A stretch of DNA of 64,000 bases. Source: Owenia fusiformis. Its lineage: Eukaryota > Annelida > Polychaeta > Sabellida > Oweniidae. Position 1 is the first letter of the stretch; each line of letters opens with the position of its first letter. Made by a program: the position numbers and the translations under genes. This document shows, piece after piece, positions 11,436 to 24,195 of this stretch. Location of the stretch: the NCBI GenBank assembly GCA_903813345.2, contig CAIIXF020000003.1, positions 31,557,151 through 31,621,150 of the forward strand, written 5' to 3'. The notes beneath the pieces were generated by a model, which worked only from the letters and a program-made list of their open reading frames with translations, was not told the origin of the DNA and ran no database searches.

Positions 11436-13078
11436 ATTAACAAAACGACTTCTATTTAAAAAATTATCATTCCCAATTTCACCATTCACTTTATAGAACA
11501 TCATTGGAATTATTGAGTAAAATCCACATAATTTCAGACATTTGATTTCACTTCCTTTAATATCTTCGATTCCACGTGGTTTATTGTACGTACCTGATAA
11601 TGATAATCCAACTCCACTAATTTGTTTTATTCAAAAATGTATTTATTCTCTAAATCAAAATACAAAACTAGTCATTACGTTAACACTCTGCACTAAAATT
11701 AGTGGATAAGTGAGAAGTCCAAATAACCATTTTGAGTCACATGGGAATAAAAGTTCATTAGATCATTTAAATCCTGAGCACCTGAATATTTTATGAATTT
11801 TGACCTATATATGATCAAAAAGAATTTTACAACTGCTAGCTTATGGATGTCATATACAAATGTATATCATAAAATGTGTTAAAATGTGCTATGATGCTAA
11901 GAAGTCAGAATTATTATATAAACCATTCCAATGTCTTATTCATTTCTAAGTTTATATTTTTGATAGGTCTGAAAGATTTTTATTAGAATGCAGAATGTTT
12001 GTATGATCTGCAAAAGTGTAAAAGTATCTGAAACCGTATGTAAACCATTAATATAGAGAATAGAAAGTATGTGGTCTAAAAAGAACATTAAAGTACATCG
12101 CAAGTAATTTCTCTTCTCTATGTTAATTATTACAGGATCTTATTATTTTCTTAGTTCGGATAAGTAGCTTTTGAACCAGTTATTTGAAACATTACAATTC
12201 TCGAAATCGTTGTTCCCTCTTCAAAAGATGAGACGCGAAAATATGTCCTTATAAGGTAAAAATATTTCCCATGATGCAGTTCGCGGAGGAACAAATTTAT
12301 ACTTCCTTGTTTTCCCTCATAGGTTTAACATGGGGATTTTCACACCTATTTTTCAAACGATATATTCGTTCATATTCCCGTACGAGAGTACAGAAAAAAT
12401 TATTAGAAACGATTGATCTCTTATTAATCTTAATATAACAGCTATTTTTTCATTGTATTGATTCATAGCGGGGTGAAAACGATGATTGAAAAATGAGAAA
12501 ACATTACGGAAGAGAGGGTCACGTGATCAGTTGACAAGTCGCCATATTGGAAAAATTAATTTCATTCGACTTTCAATACTTTCATGCCAATCTTACCGCA
12601 CTACAAACTGCAACATCGATGCAACAACTGAATAAAAGTATTCATCTTCAAATTACATTATAGAGGTACGTTGAAAACCCACAAACAACTGAGCAGTAGA
12701 CCAAAGAAGACGCGTCGCTATTATCTAGGTCAATCTGTTCAGTGGCCCGAAAGCAAATCTATAGTACTCGTTTCCGAATTTTGTTGTTCATTGTACAATC
12801 TTTTATTGATTCAACTCGGTATACTGACTATTAAAGCAATGACAAAAAAGAATACTTCCGATGGTGTCATTGTTTTATTTAGCGTGCGGGTGTAAAAACA
12901 GAATTGCGTAATTAGTTTGATTTAGAACTCGGGTCACGCAAATAGCTACGCGAAATGCATAGTGGGAACATATTGACCAATCACATTTTGTCCTTTTTGA
13001 GTGCCTTATCAGTACATATTTGCGAACGTTTTGATTCAAAGAGCGAACCGCGAAAGGGAGAATTGACGAAATTTTCAA
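11436..13078. other. AT-rich intergenic, nothing supported
   Basis: No repeat partner, RNA gene or coding domain recognised. Open frames at 12671-12895 and 12875-13078 lack any domain and look fortuitous. Confidence 0.4.
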
Positions 13079-13135
13079 TTATAGAAGAATTTCATGATTG
13101 ACAGTATCGAAGGCTTTAGTGAATCTAAAAATATG
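13079..13135 (-). pseudogene. LINE reverse-transcriptase scrap (KAFDTVNH motif)
   Basis: The minus strand encodes FTKAFDTVNHEILL followed by a stop. This is the widely conserved non-LTR reverse-transcriptase block (consensus D[FL]xKAFDxVxHxxLL) that carries the first catalytic Asp. Only about 20 codons survive; upstream, the frame runs into the 37-bp duplication and foldback arm at 13159-13639, which interrupts the retrotransposon. Confidence 0.7.
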
Positions 13136-13158
13136 CCGATTGAATGAGATGAATTTTT

Positions 13159-13230
13159 GCTTGCAGCGAGAAGACGGACCGGTTCGGGGCAATCTGCTTG
13201 CAGCGAGAAGACGGACCGGTTCGGGGCAAT
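13159..13230 (+). repeat. 37-bp tandem duplication
   Basis: Two near-identical copies, starting at 13159 and 13196, contain GAAGACGGACCGGTTCGG. The same block occurs once, inverted, at the centre of the foldback element at 21249-22118 (about 21674-21710), so it belongs to that family. Confidence 0.85.
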
Positions 13231-13233
13231 AGC

Positions 13234-13639
13234 TGATGAAATTCTTTGTCACAAAGTTTGGCATTTTTTATAAAATCAAACGCGCGTCATTGAAACTCAC
13301 AAGATGTAAATAGCATGTCACTTACATCATACCTTGATGGAGAAAAAATATCTTATATGTTAGAAGTACTAAATAAAAGTTATCGTGAAAATGAGACAGT
13401 CGTTCTCCAGAGAAAAGAGCATAAATGCGCATTTAGAGAGTTTTGGTCCATTTAAAAATCTGTAAAAAATTGGGGTACTTAAAAGCATCGGGAGGTATCA
13501 TATATTTCAAATTAGACACGAGGAAGTCAATATTGAGCAACTTATGGCTGTTTTAAATTCAAATAAAACCGTTAACCCGTACCGGTCCAGCTTTTGACCC
13601 GTACCGTTCAATTTTCGTTAGCTGCGTATACCAAGGGTG
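13234..13639 (+). mobile_element. One-armed copy of foldback family F1
   Basis: Matches the right arm of the complete element at 21249-22118 almost base for base, from GAAATTCTTTGTCACAAAG to the terminal CTGCGTATACCAAGGGTG. The left arm is missing and replaced by the duplicated 37-bp centre and a LINE scrap, so this copy is rearranged or truncated. Confidence 0.85.
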
Positions 13640-14119
13640 TATATGTAAACCTTTTGTATTTTATATTATATTTATTATTTCACTTATGTATTTATCATTA
13701 AATTGCCGCTAATGTTGAAAAACTTTGGCAATCAGCTGACTGTGTATATCTATGTTGATTAGAAATAAATCGATAACATGAAAAAGAAACATTTACATTT
13801 TTTGATTCTCGAGACTTTCATTTTAAATTCGATTGTTCTCAGGTAAAATGTTCGGTGCGAAATAAAGAGTCATTTTTATATTTGTGATGTTTTTATCAAA
13901 TAAGCAGTTTTGTGCCTTCAAATTGCAACTGTGTCAGTATGCATTAACCCGCACATCGCATAGATTTGTCATTTTATAACAAAATTGATTTTCTACAAAT
14001 GGACAGTTTTCTTAAATCCTGACATAAATGTTTCACTTTTGTGATTTTATAACATGGGGTCTATGGGGAATCTCCCCGACTTAGAACTAGAAGTCACATT
14101 TTCGAAGAAAATTTAAGGA

Positions 14120-14810
14120 TAGGTAGCGATATGGTGAATTGAATTCAACAATGTTTTTCTCTTAAACCATTTATTGAAAACACTCTGTAAAAAACTGATT
14201 GACAACAATTTAATGCGAATATTTTTATAATTGTTTTTGTTAACATTTTTCGTTTTTTAGTGCAATTGTTTTTGTTCCTTTCACCAATTCTTGAAAATGA
14301 AATAAAATGTCTCTACGAATCTTGTTGGAACAAAATAGCATATACAACATTTTCTTAGACCTCTCAATATTATAGTTATAATATATAAGGAAATTTTGGT
14401 TGATTTAACAAAAAGTATTCAAAAAATGTTTATTAAGACAACCCCCCCCCCAAAAAAATAGATAAAAATTAAGATAAATCTTTTATTTCATTAACAAGAT
14501 ACTTTTTTAAAATCAATCAAACTTTCCTTTGTACAATTACAATATTGAGAGACCTAAACACGTTGTGTTTATGTCGTTTTGTTCCAATGAGGTCCAGATA
14601 GATGTCTCATTTCATTTCGAACATATGACACCAAGAACAAAAGAAGTGTCTGATGTGTTTTCTGAAACAATATTACAGGGAAAAGTATATTATATACATA
14701 TTTCAAATTATATTGTTACCATTCAAAAGATGACCATTAAATTGACAATGTGTAAAAAGAGAAACGTGTGTTCAAAAAAGTTCACCATATCGATACCAAT
14801 TCTTTTCAAA
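14120..14810. mobile_element. Foldback family F2, short copy
   Basis: Left arm about 14128-14400 and right arm about 14520-14805 are mutually inverted (shared CAATATTGAGAG, TTTTGTTCCAA, CATATCGATACCAAT near the outer end). The arms match those of the larger element at 24715-27305. The short interior includes a C10 run near 14442. The 104-residue open frame through the right arm is incidental. Confidence 0.75.
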
Positions 14811-17800
14811 GTTGATAAACTCTTTTCAAAACAACATTTCTAGATGTAATTTTACATGTAGATTCCAAATATGACATCAGTTTGACTGAATTTTGAATGT
14901 CGTAAATCAAGATTATTTCTACTCGCACGTAGTCTATTGGATAACATGCAAATGCCGATTTTCAAAAATGCATCATCGATGTCATCAAAGTTGACCCAGA
15001 ATTTCACTAGTTTTTTAATAAAATGCCAAACACTAGTGCCATTTTACATGTTATCTAATGAGGAAAAGAGTTATCCAAACATTTGTAGTGGGGTGTACAC
15101 AACGACATATATATTTGCTAGGCAACTAAATATAAAACATAAAATTGAAGTCTACATAATTTTTCTTATTTGCGCTGATCGTATATTACAAGCTATCTCA
15201 GCAAACTTTAATTAGTTCCAAAATACGCCCATTTACCAAAATATTCTCAACAAGTTCAGTGAATGCTGACGGTAGTTAAGAATATCATTAAGTTAACTAC
15301 AAAAGTGATTGATATATTTTTCCTGGCCAGTCTGTGAAAAAAATATTTTAAAAATCTCAATTCGTTCATTATTAAACTGGAAAATATTCGATATATATGA
15401 CCAATGGTGTTTAAAACTTATCATTTTTGGATCTGCCTGGAAATTGTTCGAGCGACTGATGGTGACGTCGACGTCGTCAAATAATTTCTGCATATACTCG
15501 AAATGCCCAAAGCAGGAGAATAAATCTGTACTCAGTCATTTTTGCACATAACGCATTCCAAGATATTCTATAAGATTTTTAAATGTTTGGAATTCTTAAA
15601 TATATGATTATCATATAACTTCAACTTACTTTGTGTATTGAAGAAATGGCATCGAAATCCATAGATATATGGCCACGCATAGATACCTTCTGATAGAAGC
15701 TAGGTAAAGGAAAACAAACTCTATTTGATTATATTTTCTATTATATCTAATAAAGCCATGAAATACCAGGGCTTCTCGAGAATTAACATTATTTGAGCCT
15801 TTGACAGATATAAGATGTTGAGTAAAATTGACATATTTTGAATCGCATTTCTGTACTACAGATTGCATTTATTTTCTAAAAAATGTATGTTTGAATACCT
15901 TTAAAATAAGAATGGAATAATATAATTCATAATTCGGAAGGTATCAAGTACATATATTTTCACACTTTGATATATCGGTTTTATTTCTATGATAGTTTAC
16001 AGTTGAAGTGATATATTCAAAATGTTATTTTACAACTTTTTTCATAAAGTTTTTTTTAGTTGCCTCGTATCATTTTGAATTGATATGCTCATAATTGTGT
16101 TTGAAATAAAATATATATTTCTTTTATATGTACGTAACATGTGGATAAATATCTTACTAAAATAGTTGATTGGCTGCTTTATGAGTAGCTTATCGCGTTA
16201 AGTTCACTTGCGGATCGAGAGGCTAACAAGGGAAGGGGGGCACATTTCAAGTCAGAGAAGAATTTGCGCTGAAAAATTTGAGTAATGCCCAAAAGGGCCC
16301 ACTAACTGGCACTACAGTATTTTGGGCCCAAAAAATCCTTTGGGAGGGTCTGGGTCCCATCCCCTCAGATCGTTACGCGGCACCCTAAGGCAGGTTAAGG
16401 AGGGGATATCCCTTCATTTGCCTCAACTCGTTATAAAGATGGGCTGCCAACGTTAGGAATAAAACTGGTAAAACTGAGATTTAAAATAAAATAGGTCACT
16501 AGCAGTTAGACATGCCTTTTTACATTTCTTTTAAATAACACGTGGAATGCTCGGTTTATGAACAATTAAATTAAAATAATTGATTAAATTTGTAATAAAA
16601 CCATTTTGTTTTGTTATGAATATGAAATTTAGAAAATGAGAAATATTACATATACCATGAAAAAATTCTGATTTATGATGGGAAAACGTATTTTATTATA
16701 TTGTTTGGTGATCATAGGATTTTAACAATTTCCTAATGGCGAATACCTAAATATAATTCATATTCTACTAACCTTGACTCAGAGATACATATACCCGTAC
16801 TTATTAGATTACCAAAATGTTTGTAAATCACCAGTGTTAACCAAGTCTGCAATTATGTTTTTGAATTAATCAGATAAGGAGTATCTAGATATAGACCTGT
16901 CTTGTCTAAATAATGACTTGAAATAAACTTATACCCCAAGCTTTTCTGCAGAATGTGCTCTTTACTTGTTTGAAATGGTGCTTAGTTTGTATCTTAAATT
17001 GCAAAAATACTTACCTTCTCTTGTGTAAATATCAGAGCTTGACACAAATTACTTGTCTAATTTGTTGAGTGCATTTTTAGAAATTATAATCATAAATTTA
17101 GATAATACCATAGCCATGAACTTGACGGTTGACAACTCCTTTGGTTTGGTTCTCAAGCAAATCTTATAGTGTCTTTTTGCCTCTGTTGATGGTACATATT
17201 TAAGAGACAGGGGTCTCTTTTGGCTTCTTGGCAGGCTAACACTATAATTTCCCGATAGCAAATAATATAAGTTAAAAATAATCTTCTTGTCTTAATATAA
17301 AATTAAAATAACAAGCGACAGAAATTATCGACGAAAAAAAACATGTCCTTGTCTCAGATTAAAAATAAAGTAAAAAGTTTATCATAGCATCTACATCATT
17401 TTATTCGGATAATTTCCAATTTTTAGTATTATAATACATTTTGGAGATGCAACTAGATATCAAAATATAATGATTTTCCTAATTTTTAATGAGTTGAAAA
17501 ATCTGGTTTATTTAGCCTATTTCTTCATATTGTACGGATCTCGCGCTGGATCGAAAATGAGAAATGTTTTGACGATGTACCGACAAATGTCTAGATTAAC
17601 TTATTATCTTACTTGATAAGACTTGAAATAATAAAACGATAAGCAAAAGCGTTAGAGAGCAACCCCCAACGCACAAGATAAGTCCTAAACTTAGTTCTCA
17701 AGACAAATAGTAAATTGTTCTGAGTATTCTTGAAAGCAGAAACACTGAAATTCATAACAGCTTTTGATGATTTAAAATAAACAAATAGTCAAATCAACAT

Positions 17801-20404
17801 GTTGCTGGTACATAGGCCTATAAAAGTTTTTGATAATTTCCGAGAAAAGTATACTAGATACTAGTAGGCCTATCACAAACAAGATTGGCATATTGATTTG
17901 TGAGTTTTAATCCGATATTCTGGGCGACGACACGTCTTTCGTACGGCCATTATGGATTGACGGCCCTTGATGAACTGTGTATTTCAAAAGCCCATCTCAC
18001 TGATACATTGAGAAATTTTTTATTCTTCTAAAATTCAAGTTTAACAAGCCAGAGTGGTTCGAAAGGGTTAATTAATTGTTCTTACGTGAATACGAATAAG
18101 AAAATCTTGACAGACCAATATTTAGCTGGACTTCAAGAAGTGGATCCTCCATTGCATGGTTTATACCAAACCGGATTAAAACAAAGTGACTTTGTTAAGT
18201 TCCAAGCGTAGGTTTTTATCATTCGATTTTTTGCCATATAAGAAATAATATATTTAACTATGAAATAAGTTTAAATATTTAGATCTAATAATCTAACAAT
18301 TTGTTCCTTACTTCGTTTGTCTCTTAATTACAAACCTTTCAATCTGCGACGATAGTTCTGCGTTCGCTTGCACAATCTAAGCTTACCATTGTTCCCAATA
18401 ATTTTGATTTTATTTTTATTCATGTTCACGCTTTGCTATTCCAATTCCAGTTGGGATTTGATTTCACGGTACAGATAATTTATATATATAAATTTGATCT
18501 AGAGACCGATGTCTGCATATTTTATATTTTGCTAACTTTCAATGTAAAATGCACATATTGTCCTATACGAAAGCCTGTTTCAAATGATCATTTTATCACG
18601 ATAAATACTAGCATCCAGGCTGTATATGTAAGGGGCGCCTTATAGGAAACACTGGGTTTATTGATTAAGTATGACAACTAGGTCAGGTATAGGTTTCTAC
18701 GAACGCAGACTAGCTTCCTAGAACAATATCAGTGCATATGCCCATATATGGTAAATGGCGTAAATTTGGCGTTAAATTCAACTAAAACACAGTTTAAAAT
18801 ACGACTATTCGAAGCAAATGAATATTTAAGTAATAAATAGTGAATTCACCAATAGTTTACAGCATAATTGTGCATGAAAAGCGGATACCCGATTAAAACA
18901 ACAAGCCGCTAGCGCGACAAAACTGGCGTTTTGCAAAGAGGAAAACTGTACGCCTAGCCGTGCGCCACCTACTGGGGCAATAATATTAGCCTATATGAAT
19001 AACTAACTTTTTAATTTTCTTTACTGAATTTGTTTTTTGAATTATATTTTGATCATAGATTAGATTAAATAAAAGTGATACAATTGTTTACCATTGGAAG
19101 TAAACTAATACGGCCTGGATATGAGCCATGACGTGACATGATTATCGGTCAATGTTCACCGTTTTGTCTACAAAAAGTGACCTATGTTTAAAACAAAATA
19201 AACCACATACATTAATTTGCAAAGTTAAAGTACAAAGAAGCTTATCTAACACAATAAAGTAAAAAATATTCGTTTGCAAATTGTCCTGAACTGGGACGTA
19301 TTTTATAAAATCACTGGCTTTTAGTTACCTTTTTGATGTTCTGCTAACCTGCAAGCATAATCCTATTGAGACTATCGATTGACCCAACCAGGTCGAGCAG
19401 TTGTAACAGTGACCTGACGCCAGGTCGTAATTGGTCTAAGTTTGTAATCAAGGACAAATTTAAATATTTTATTCCAGTATTCGCGAATACAGGCTAAATA
19501 CGCCCCAACGCTAAATATCTGCACTGGTAACATCATTTCGACAATTTAAAAATGCATGATGCAAAATTAGAAATACGATTGTTTGTTGGCAATGCAAGGA
19601 TTTGTCAATAGATACGTCACGCCACTTTTAGAAATAAATCAACAAAGGTCAGATAATATCTTCAAAGTTATTAATTTTTTTAAACCTGGTGCGAAAAAGT
19701 TACAATGCAGTTATTACTAGAATAGTATTTAGGTGCAATACTCAGAAATAGATGGAGCTAACTGTGATTTGACTTTCAATTATAGATCATTATAGGCCTA
19801 CTACTTATTATGGGGCGGTCATCTTTAAGAATGTTTTCAGTGGAGTGAAATCATTATCTCTGTTCAATAAAACAAAATATATTTCATGGTTCATGTCTTC
19901 CTTTAGTGGACATGTAGGCTTACATAAGTAATCTTGATATATAACAATGCCAAGTAGGTCAATATTCCCCCGGGGTTATTGATCTCTTTCACACAGATGC
20001 AGGCTATAGCCATAGGCAGTTTGACTTTCAATCAATGAAAACATCATACCTTGGAAATTCAAGATGGGCTATGGCTGAGTGTAGTTCAATGGAACGGTTA
20101 CGGACTGCTACACTCTTCATATGGTAATTTTCCGAAAGTATATTATTTTCTAACCTCATGAAGGGTTGCATATTCACACTACCCAAATCATTGTTTTAGC
20201 ACATTTTATTGATCAATAGATGGCTCTGTGCTTAAATTTGTACTATAGCCTAGGCTAGCCAACTTTTCACCTAATATTACGAAAGCAACCATGATATTAC
20301 AGAATTACATATACTGTATGTAGTAGTAATCAAGTAACTCCGGATCCTTGTATTTACATAAAATTGCATTGTGAGAAATCACATGCCGATAAAATCATGA
20401 TATT

Positions 20405-20535
20405 GTCAATGAACTCAAACACTGTTTTTTGTAAATATGTTCCTTTGTAACTATATTTTTTGTATATTAAAATGATGTAATATTATATGTTTGCTCTCCC
20501 TTGTGGAGGAATAAAAGATACAAAACAATACAATA
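20405..20535 (+). repeat. Possible retroelement 3' tail
   Basis: A small stem of the form TCTCCC...GGAGG followed by AATAAAAGATACAAAACAATA resembles the 3' ends of many invertebrate LINE/SINE elements (hairpin, AATAAA, short A-rich tail). No reverse transcriptase lies beside it. Resemblance only. Confidence 0.3.
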
Positions 20536-21084
20536 GGTTTCGAGTTGAATTCATAACAAATGCACTTTTCAACTTCGGAGTAACTGTTCAAATTCATAAA
20601 CAGTACTCATATTTCTCATGCATTTTTCAATATTAGGCTAGTTTGCCAGTGAATCGTAGATTTGCTATCAGTATATTTTTTTGTAATCTTTAACCTTACA
20701 TGTTCCAGCATATATTTGTATTATCAAATATGTCATGGAAAATATTTAAAGCAGTCCAATGCCGTAAATCAAGATTCTACTTGCATCTAGTTAATTGTTA
20801 AATACATTTAGCAAAATAATGCTCGGAATTATCTATTTTATCAAATATTATACATTTGCTTGAATTAATAATACCAATTTCATCATAGGAAATGATTTTG
20901 CCAAATTTTGCAAACATCACATATAAACGGATCTGTCATTCTAAGTATTTGAAAGTGCCCCCAGAGCTTTTATAACGATTATGCCATATAAGATGGTATA
21001 TTAATTAAGGTCAGTCTGGTAAATATATAAGCACGAGTGCCAAAGAGAAAGAACCAAAAGTTGTAATGGAACTTAGCAAGAAAA

Positions 21085-21183
21085 AGCAAACTCTAAATGC
21101 ATACCAGTCAAGAAAAACAAACCCCATATATCCCAAAACCTTGATCTAACGTGAAAAGAAACAATGTCTAATACCCCCTTTCC
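21085..21183 (+). repeat. Dispersed repeat R3, copy 1
   Basis: CAAACCCCATATATCCCAAA, GATCTAACGTGAAAAG and AAACAATGTCTAATACCCCC match, in the same orientation and spacing, the segment at about 42357-42447 in the WDR59 intron. Non-coding. Confidence 0.65.
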
Positions 21184-21248
21184 CCCACCATTCAAGAACC
21201 AATATCACAATCCAAGACCAGAAGACCAAGGGACATTTCATTCATACT

Positions 21249-22118
21249 CACCCTTGGTATACGCAGCTAACGAAAATTGACCGGTACGGGTCAAAAGCTG
21301 GACCGGTACGGGTTAACGGTTTTATTTGAATTTAAAACAGCCATAACTTGCTCAATATTGACTTCCTCGTGTCTAATTTGAAATATATGATGCCTCCCGA
21401 TGCCCTTAAGTACCCCAATTTTTTACAGATTTTTAAACGGACCAAAACTCTCTAAATGCGCATTTATGCTCTTTTCTCTCGAGAACGACTGTCTCATTTT
21501 CACGATAACTTTTATTTAGTACTTCTAACATATAAGATCTATTTTTCCCCATCAAGGTATGATGTAAATGACATGCTATTTACATCTTGTGAGTTTCAAT
21601 GACGCGCGTTTGATTTTATAAAAAAATGCCAAACTTAAACACATGTATAAAGATTCCTAAATTATGTTCATGCTATTGCCCCGAACCGGTCCGTCTACTC
21701 GCTCCAAGCAGGATGAAATTCTTTGTCACAAAGTTTGGCATTTTTTTATAAAATCAAACGCGCGTCATTGAAACTCACAAGATGTAAATAGCATGTCATT
21801 TACATCATACCTTGATGGGGAAAAATAGATCTTATATGTTAGAAGTACTAAATAAAAGATATCGTGAAAATGAGACAGTCGTTCTCGAGAGAAAAGAGCA
21901 TAAATGCGCATTTAGAGAGTTTTGGTCCGTTTAAAAATCTGTAAAAAATGGGGGTACTTAAAAGCATCGGGAGGCATCATACATTTCAAATTAGACACGA
22001 GGAAGTCAATATTGAGCAAGTTATGGCTGTTTTAAATTCAAATAAAACCGTTAACCCGTACCGGTCCAGCTTTTGACCCGTACCGGTCAATTTTCGTTAG
22101 CTGCGTATACCAAGGGTG
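21249..22118. mobile_element. Complete foldback element, family F1, with 5-bp target duplication
   Basis: An 870-bp palindromic element. It begins CACCCTTGGTATACGCAGC and ends with the exact inverse; arms of about 390 bp (21249-21640 and about 21725-22118) are nearly identical. The direct repeat ATACT flanks it (21244-21248 and 22119-22123), consistent with a target-site duplication. The centre carries the GACGGACCGGTTCGG block inverted relative to the copy at 13.2 kb. No coding region, so it must depend on a transposase elsewhere. The very high arm identity implies recent insertion or arm homogenisation. Confidence 0.9.
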
Positions 22119-22195
22119 ATACTGAAGTCATTACAATACATGTTGAAGAAAAAATTTGAAATTGATAGCCAATACTCATAACATCAAAAATAGTT

Positions 22196-22305
22196 GTAGA
22201 TACAAGTACTCATACAAGAGTAGAGCATTCAGTCTCAAATGATGTGGGATAGATAAAATCCAGTCTCCAAGTCCATATGTGTGTCAAAGGGTCATCATCC
22301 ATTAA
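22196..22305 (+). repeat. Dispersed repeat R4, copy 1
   Basis: Contains TAGAGCATTC, ATGTGGGA(T/C)AGAT(A/G)AAATCCA and CAAAGGGTCA; matched in direct orientation at about 28766-28853. Confidence 0.6.
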
Positions 22306-22689
22306 GGTGTTCATTAAGACGTAGGTTCGGGTGCATCTTTATCCCTAAAGGTCAAGTCAGTGCACATCTGAAAATTAAATATTCTGGTGTGCAAAATCAT
22401 CATTCATAAAACCATGAATGTCAAAATGTAAAAACTTTCTAAAGTTCACATCATCGATTATATGATGATATCCCCAATCCCCACGTTGGGTCATTTCTTT
22501 TAAATCTAAAAAGTATTATTCAATATTAATAGTTTAGTTATATTATTAATCCACTTTACACTTATGCAGCACTAGCCTAATCAATGATTGCATCAAATCA
22601 ATATAGGATTAGTATAGAGAACCTTCTTGGTCACTCTTTGAATTGTTCTTTATTTACATATACATTTTAATTTTTTTGATTAAATAATT

Positions 22690-22735
22690 CAACTGATCTG
22701 CTCCGGTTACGTTCCCAGCTCCGGTTACGTTCCTA
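22690..22735 (+). repeat. Tandem pair CTCCGGTTACGTTCC
   Basis: The 15-mer CTCCGGTTACGTTCC occurs twice within about 35 bases, and a related CTCCGGTACGTTGCC lies at about 23082. Meaning unknown. Confidence 0.6.
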
Positions 22736-23785
22736 TGTAATATTTTTAAAACTTTTTTTTGAATTAAACAAATCAGAGTCGTGTGAATCAGAAATAACAG
22801 AATTATTCAAAAGTATAAGGACTATTCTGTACTTTTTTCAAAAGTCTATACTTAAATGTTGTGAAAAGTTATAATAGAAAAACCATCTTTCGGAGTAAAG
22901 TCCGTCTGCGCCGATTTCAATAACTTCGTACTTGATCAGAACTGGGTTCCAACAGAATTCCTACAAACTCATGAATGAAATAGTTATTGCATGGAATACT
23001 TACTTTTGTCAAAATCAAAATAGAAGTCTAGTTAAAAAATATATTGTGCTAAATCATTGCCATTTCTTAGTAAAATGTCGTTCTCCGGTACGTTGCCAAA
23101 ATTATTCGATGGTACCCCGTGTTTGATATATTGATGCATATTTTGGAAACTGATAATCACTTATAAGTAATTTGTTCGGATTTCCAATAATTAAATGAAT
23201 TGAACACGTTGGAATATTCAGATTTTGTAAACATAACATTATATAAGCAGCAAATTAAGATGATATTGCAAACACAATAGTAATGTATTCTGAGATGAAT
23301 ATTTGTAATTATATTTCTATAGATTTGTATTTGAGTGTAATAAAATCGAATTTAGAGATTCCAAACATTATTTGCCTATCTGTTCAGCATTTAGGGGTGG
23401 AAGAGTTGTGAAGACTAGCTCTAGATTTGACAATTCTGCATTTTATATCTTGTTTGATGAGTAAATTAGCCTTTTTTGAAGTTTTTTGGGACTCCTGAAA
23501 TCCGACGTCATTTACTGCCACATTGCAAAAATCTAAAATTATAGATATTGAAAAAATATTTATGCCAAAATATGTAAAAATAAAGATAGGAAAATCGTAT
23601 CTTGAGTAAAGGAGACAGATTTCCAAAATCCATAATTAAATCATATTATCGTCGGCTGATTTGAAATTAAACCAGCAATAGCCCTATTCTCCTTCAAATG
23701 CATGATACTTTGAGAAGTCCACTTACAGACAAAAAGTTTAGAATCTCGATTGTCAATTGTTATTTTTTAATATTTTGTTTAGCCT
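22736..23785. other. AT-rich intergenic, nothing supported
   Basis: No gene, RNA or repeat recognised; open frames at 22932-23126 and 23384-23626 have no domain. Confidence 0.4.
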
Positions 23786-24195
23786 ACTTAAAACTTAAGG
23801 TACAGTTGGAAAATAACATTTTGGTAAAAATTGCTAGGCCTATACCTGCACATGTTATTTAAAAAAAATTAAGTATGAAGGCATGTGTATATTTCCTTGC
23901 TTTTTTCAGAAAAGTATCATTACATTGTCTTCTTTTAAAATATCTGGTAGGAGTTCAATGGGAACTCCAGGAAATTCTGATATTTCACACTTTCTATTTT
24001 TCCAAATTTTCTTTCCGAAAGTTTCAAGACAACGCAGGAGCTACCATTGACCAAAACAGAAGACAGTATCATGATACTTTCCTGAAAAAAAGTAAGGAAA
24101 TACACACATGCCTTCATACTTAATTTTGTACCAGAAAATAGCAATTTTTTACCAAAATGTTACTTTACAGCTGAACCTTAAACTGCCTAAAGTCC
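23786..24195. mobile_element. Foldback MITE-like element (about 400 bp)
   Basis: Left arm about 23790-23935 and right arm about 24045-24190: AACATTTTGGTAAAAATTGC and AAGTATGAAGGCATGTGTAT recur as inverse copies. The open frames on both strands (about 23875-24144) are mirror images of the arms and not genes. Confidence 0.85.

Larger units (their letters stand above)
14811..21248. other. Gene-free AT-rich stretch
   Basis: About 6.4 kb with no frame carrying a recognisable domain and no RNA gene. Minor items: a GGGCCC-rich patch at about 16230-16400 resembling the one at 30.4 kb, a small hairpin around AGGCCTATA at about 17815-17875, and a retroelement-like tail near 20.5 kb (separate entry). 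Several open frames of 60-90 codons appear to be chance. Confidence 0.4.

Noticed and set aside
14529-14843. 104-codon plus-strand frame
   Set aside because: Lies in a foldback arm; the homologous arms at 24.7 and 26.5 kb do not keep the frame.
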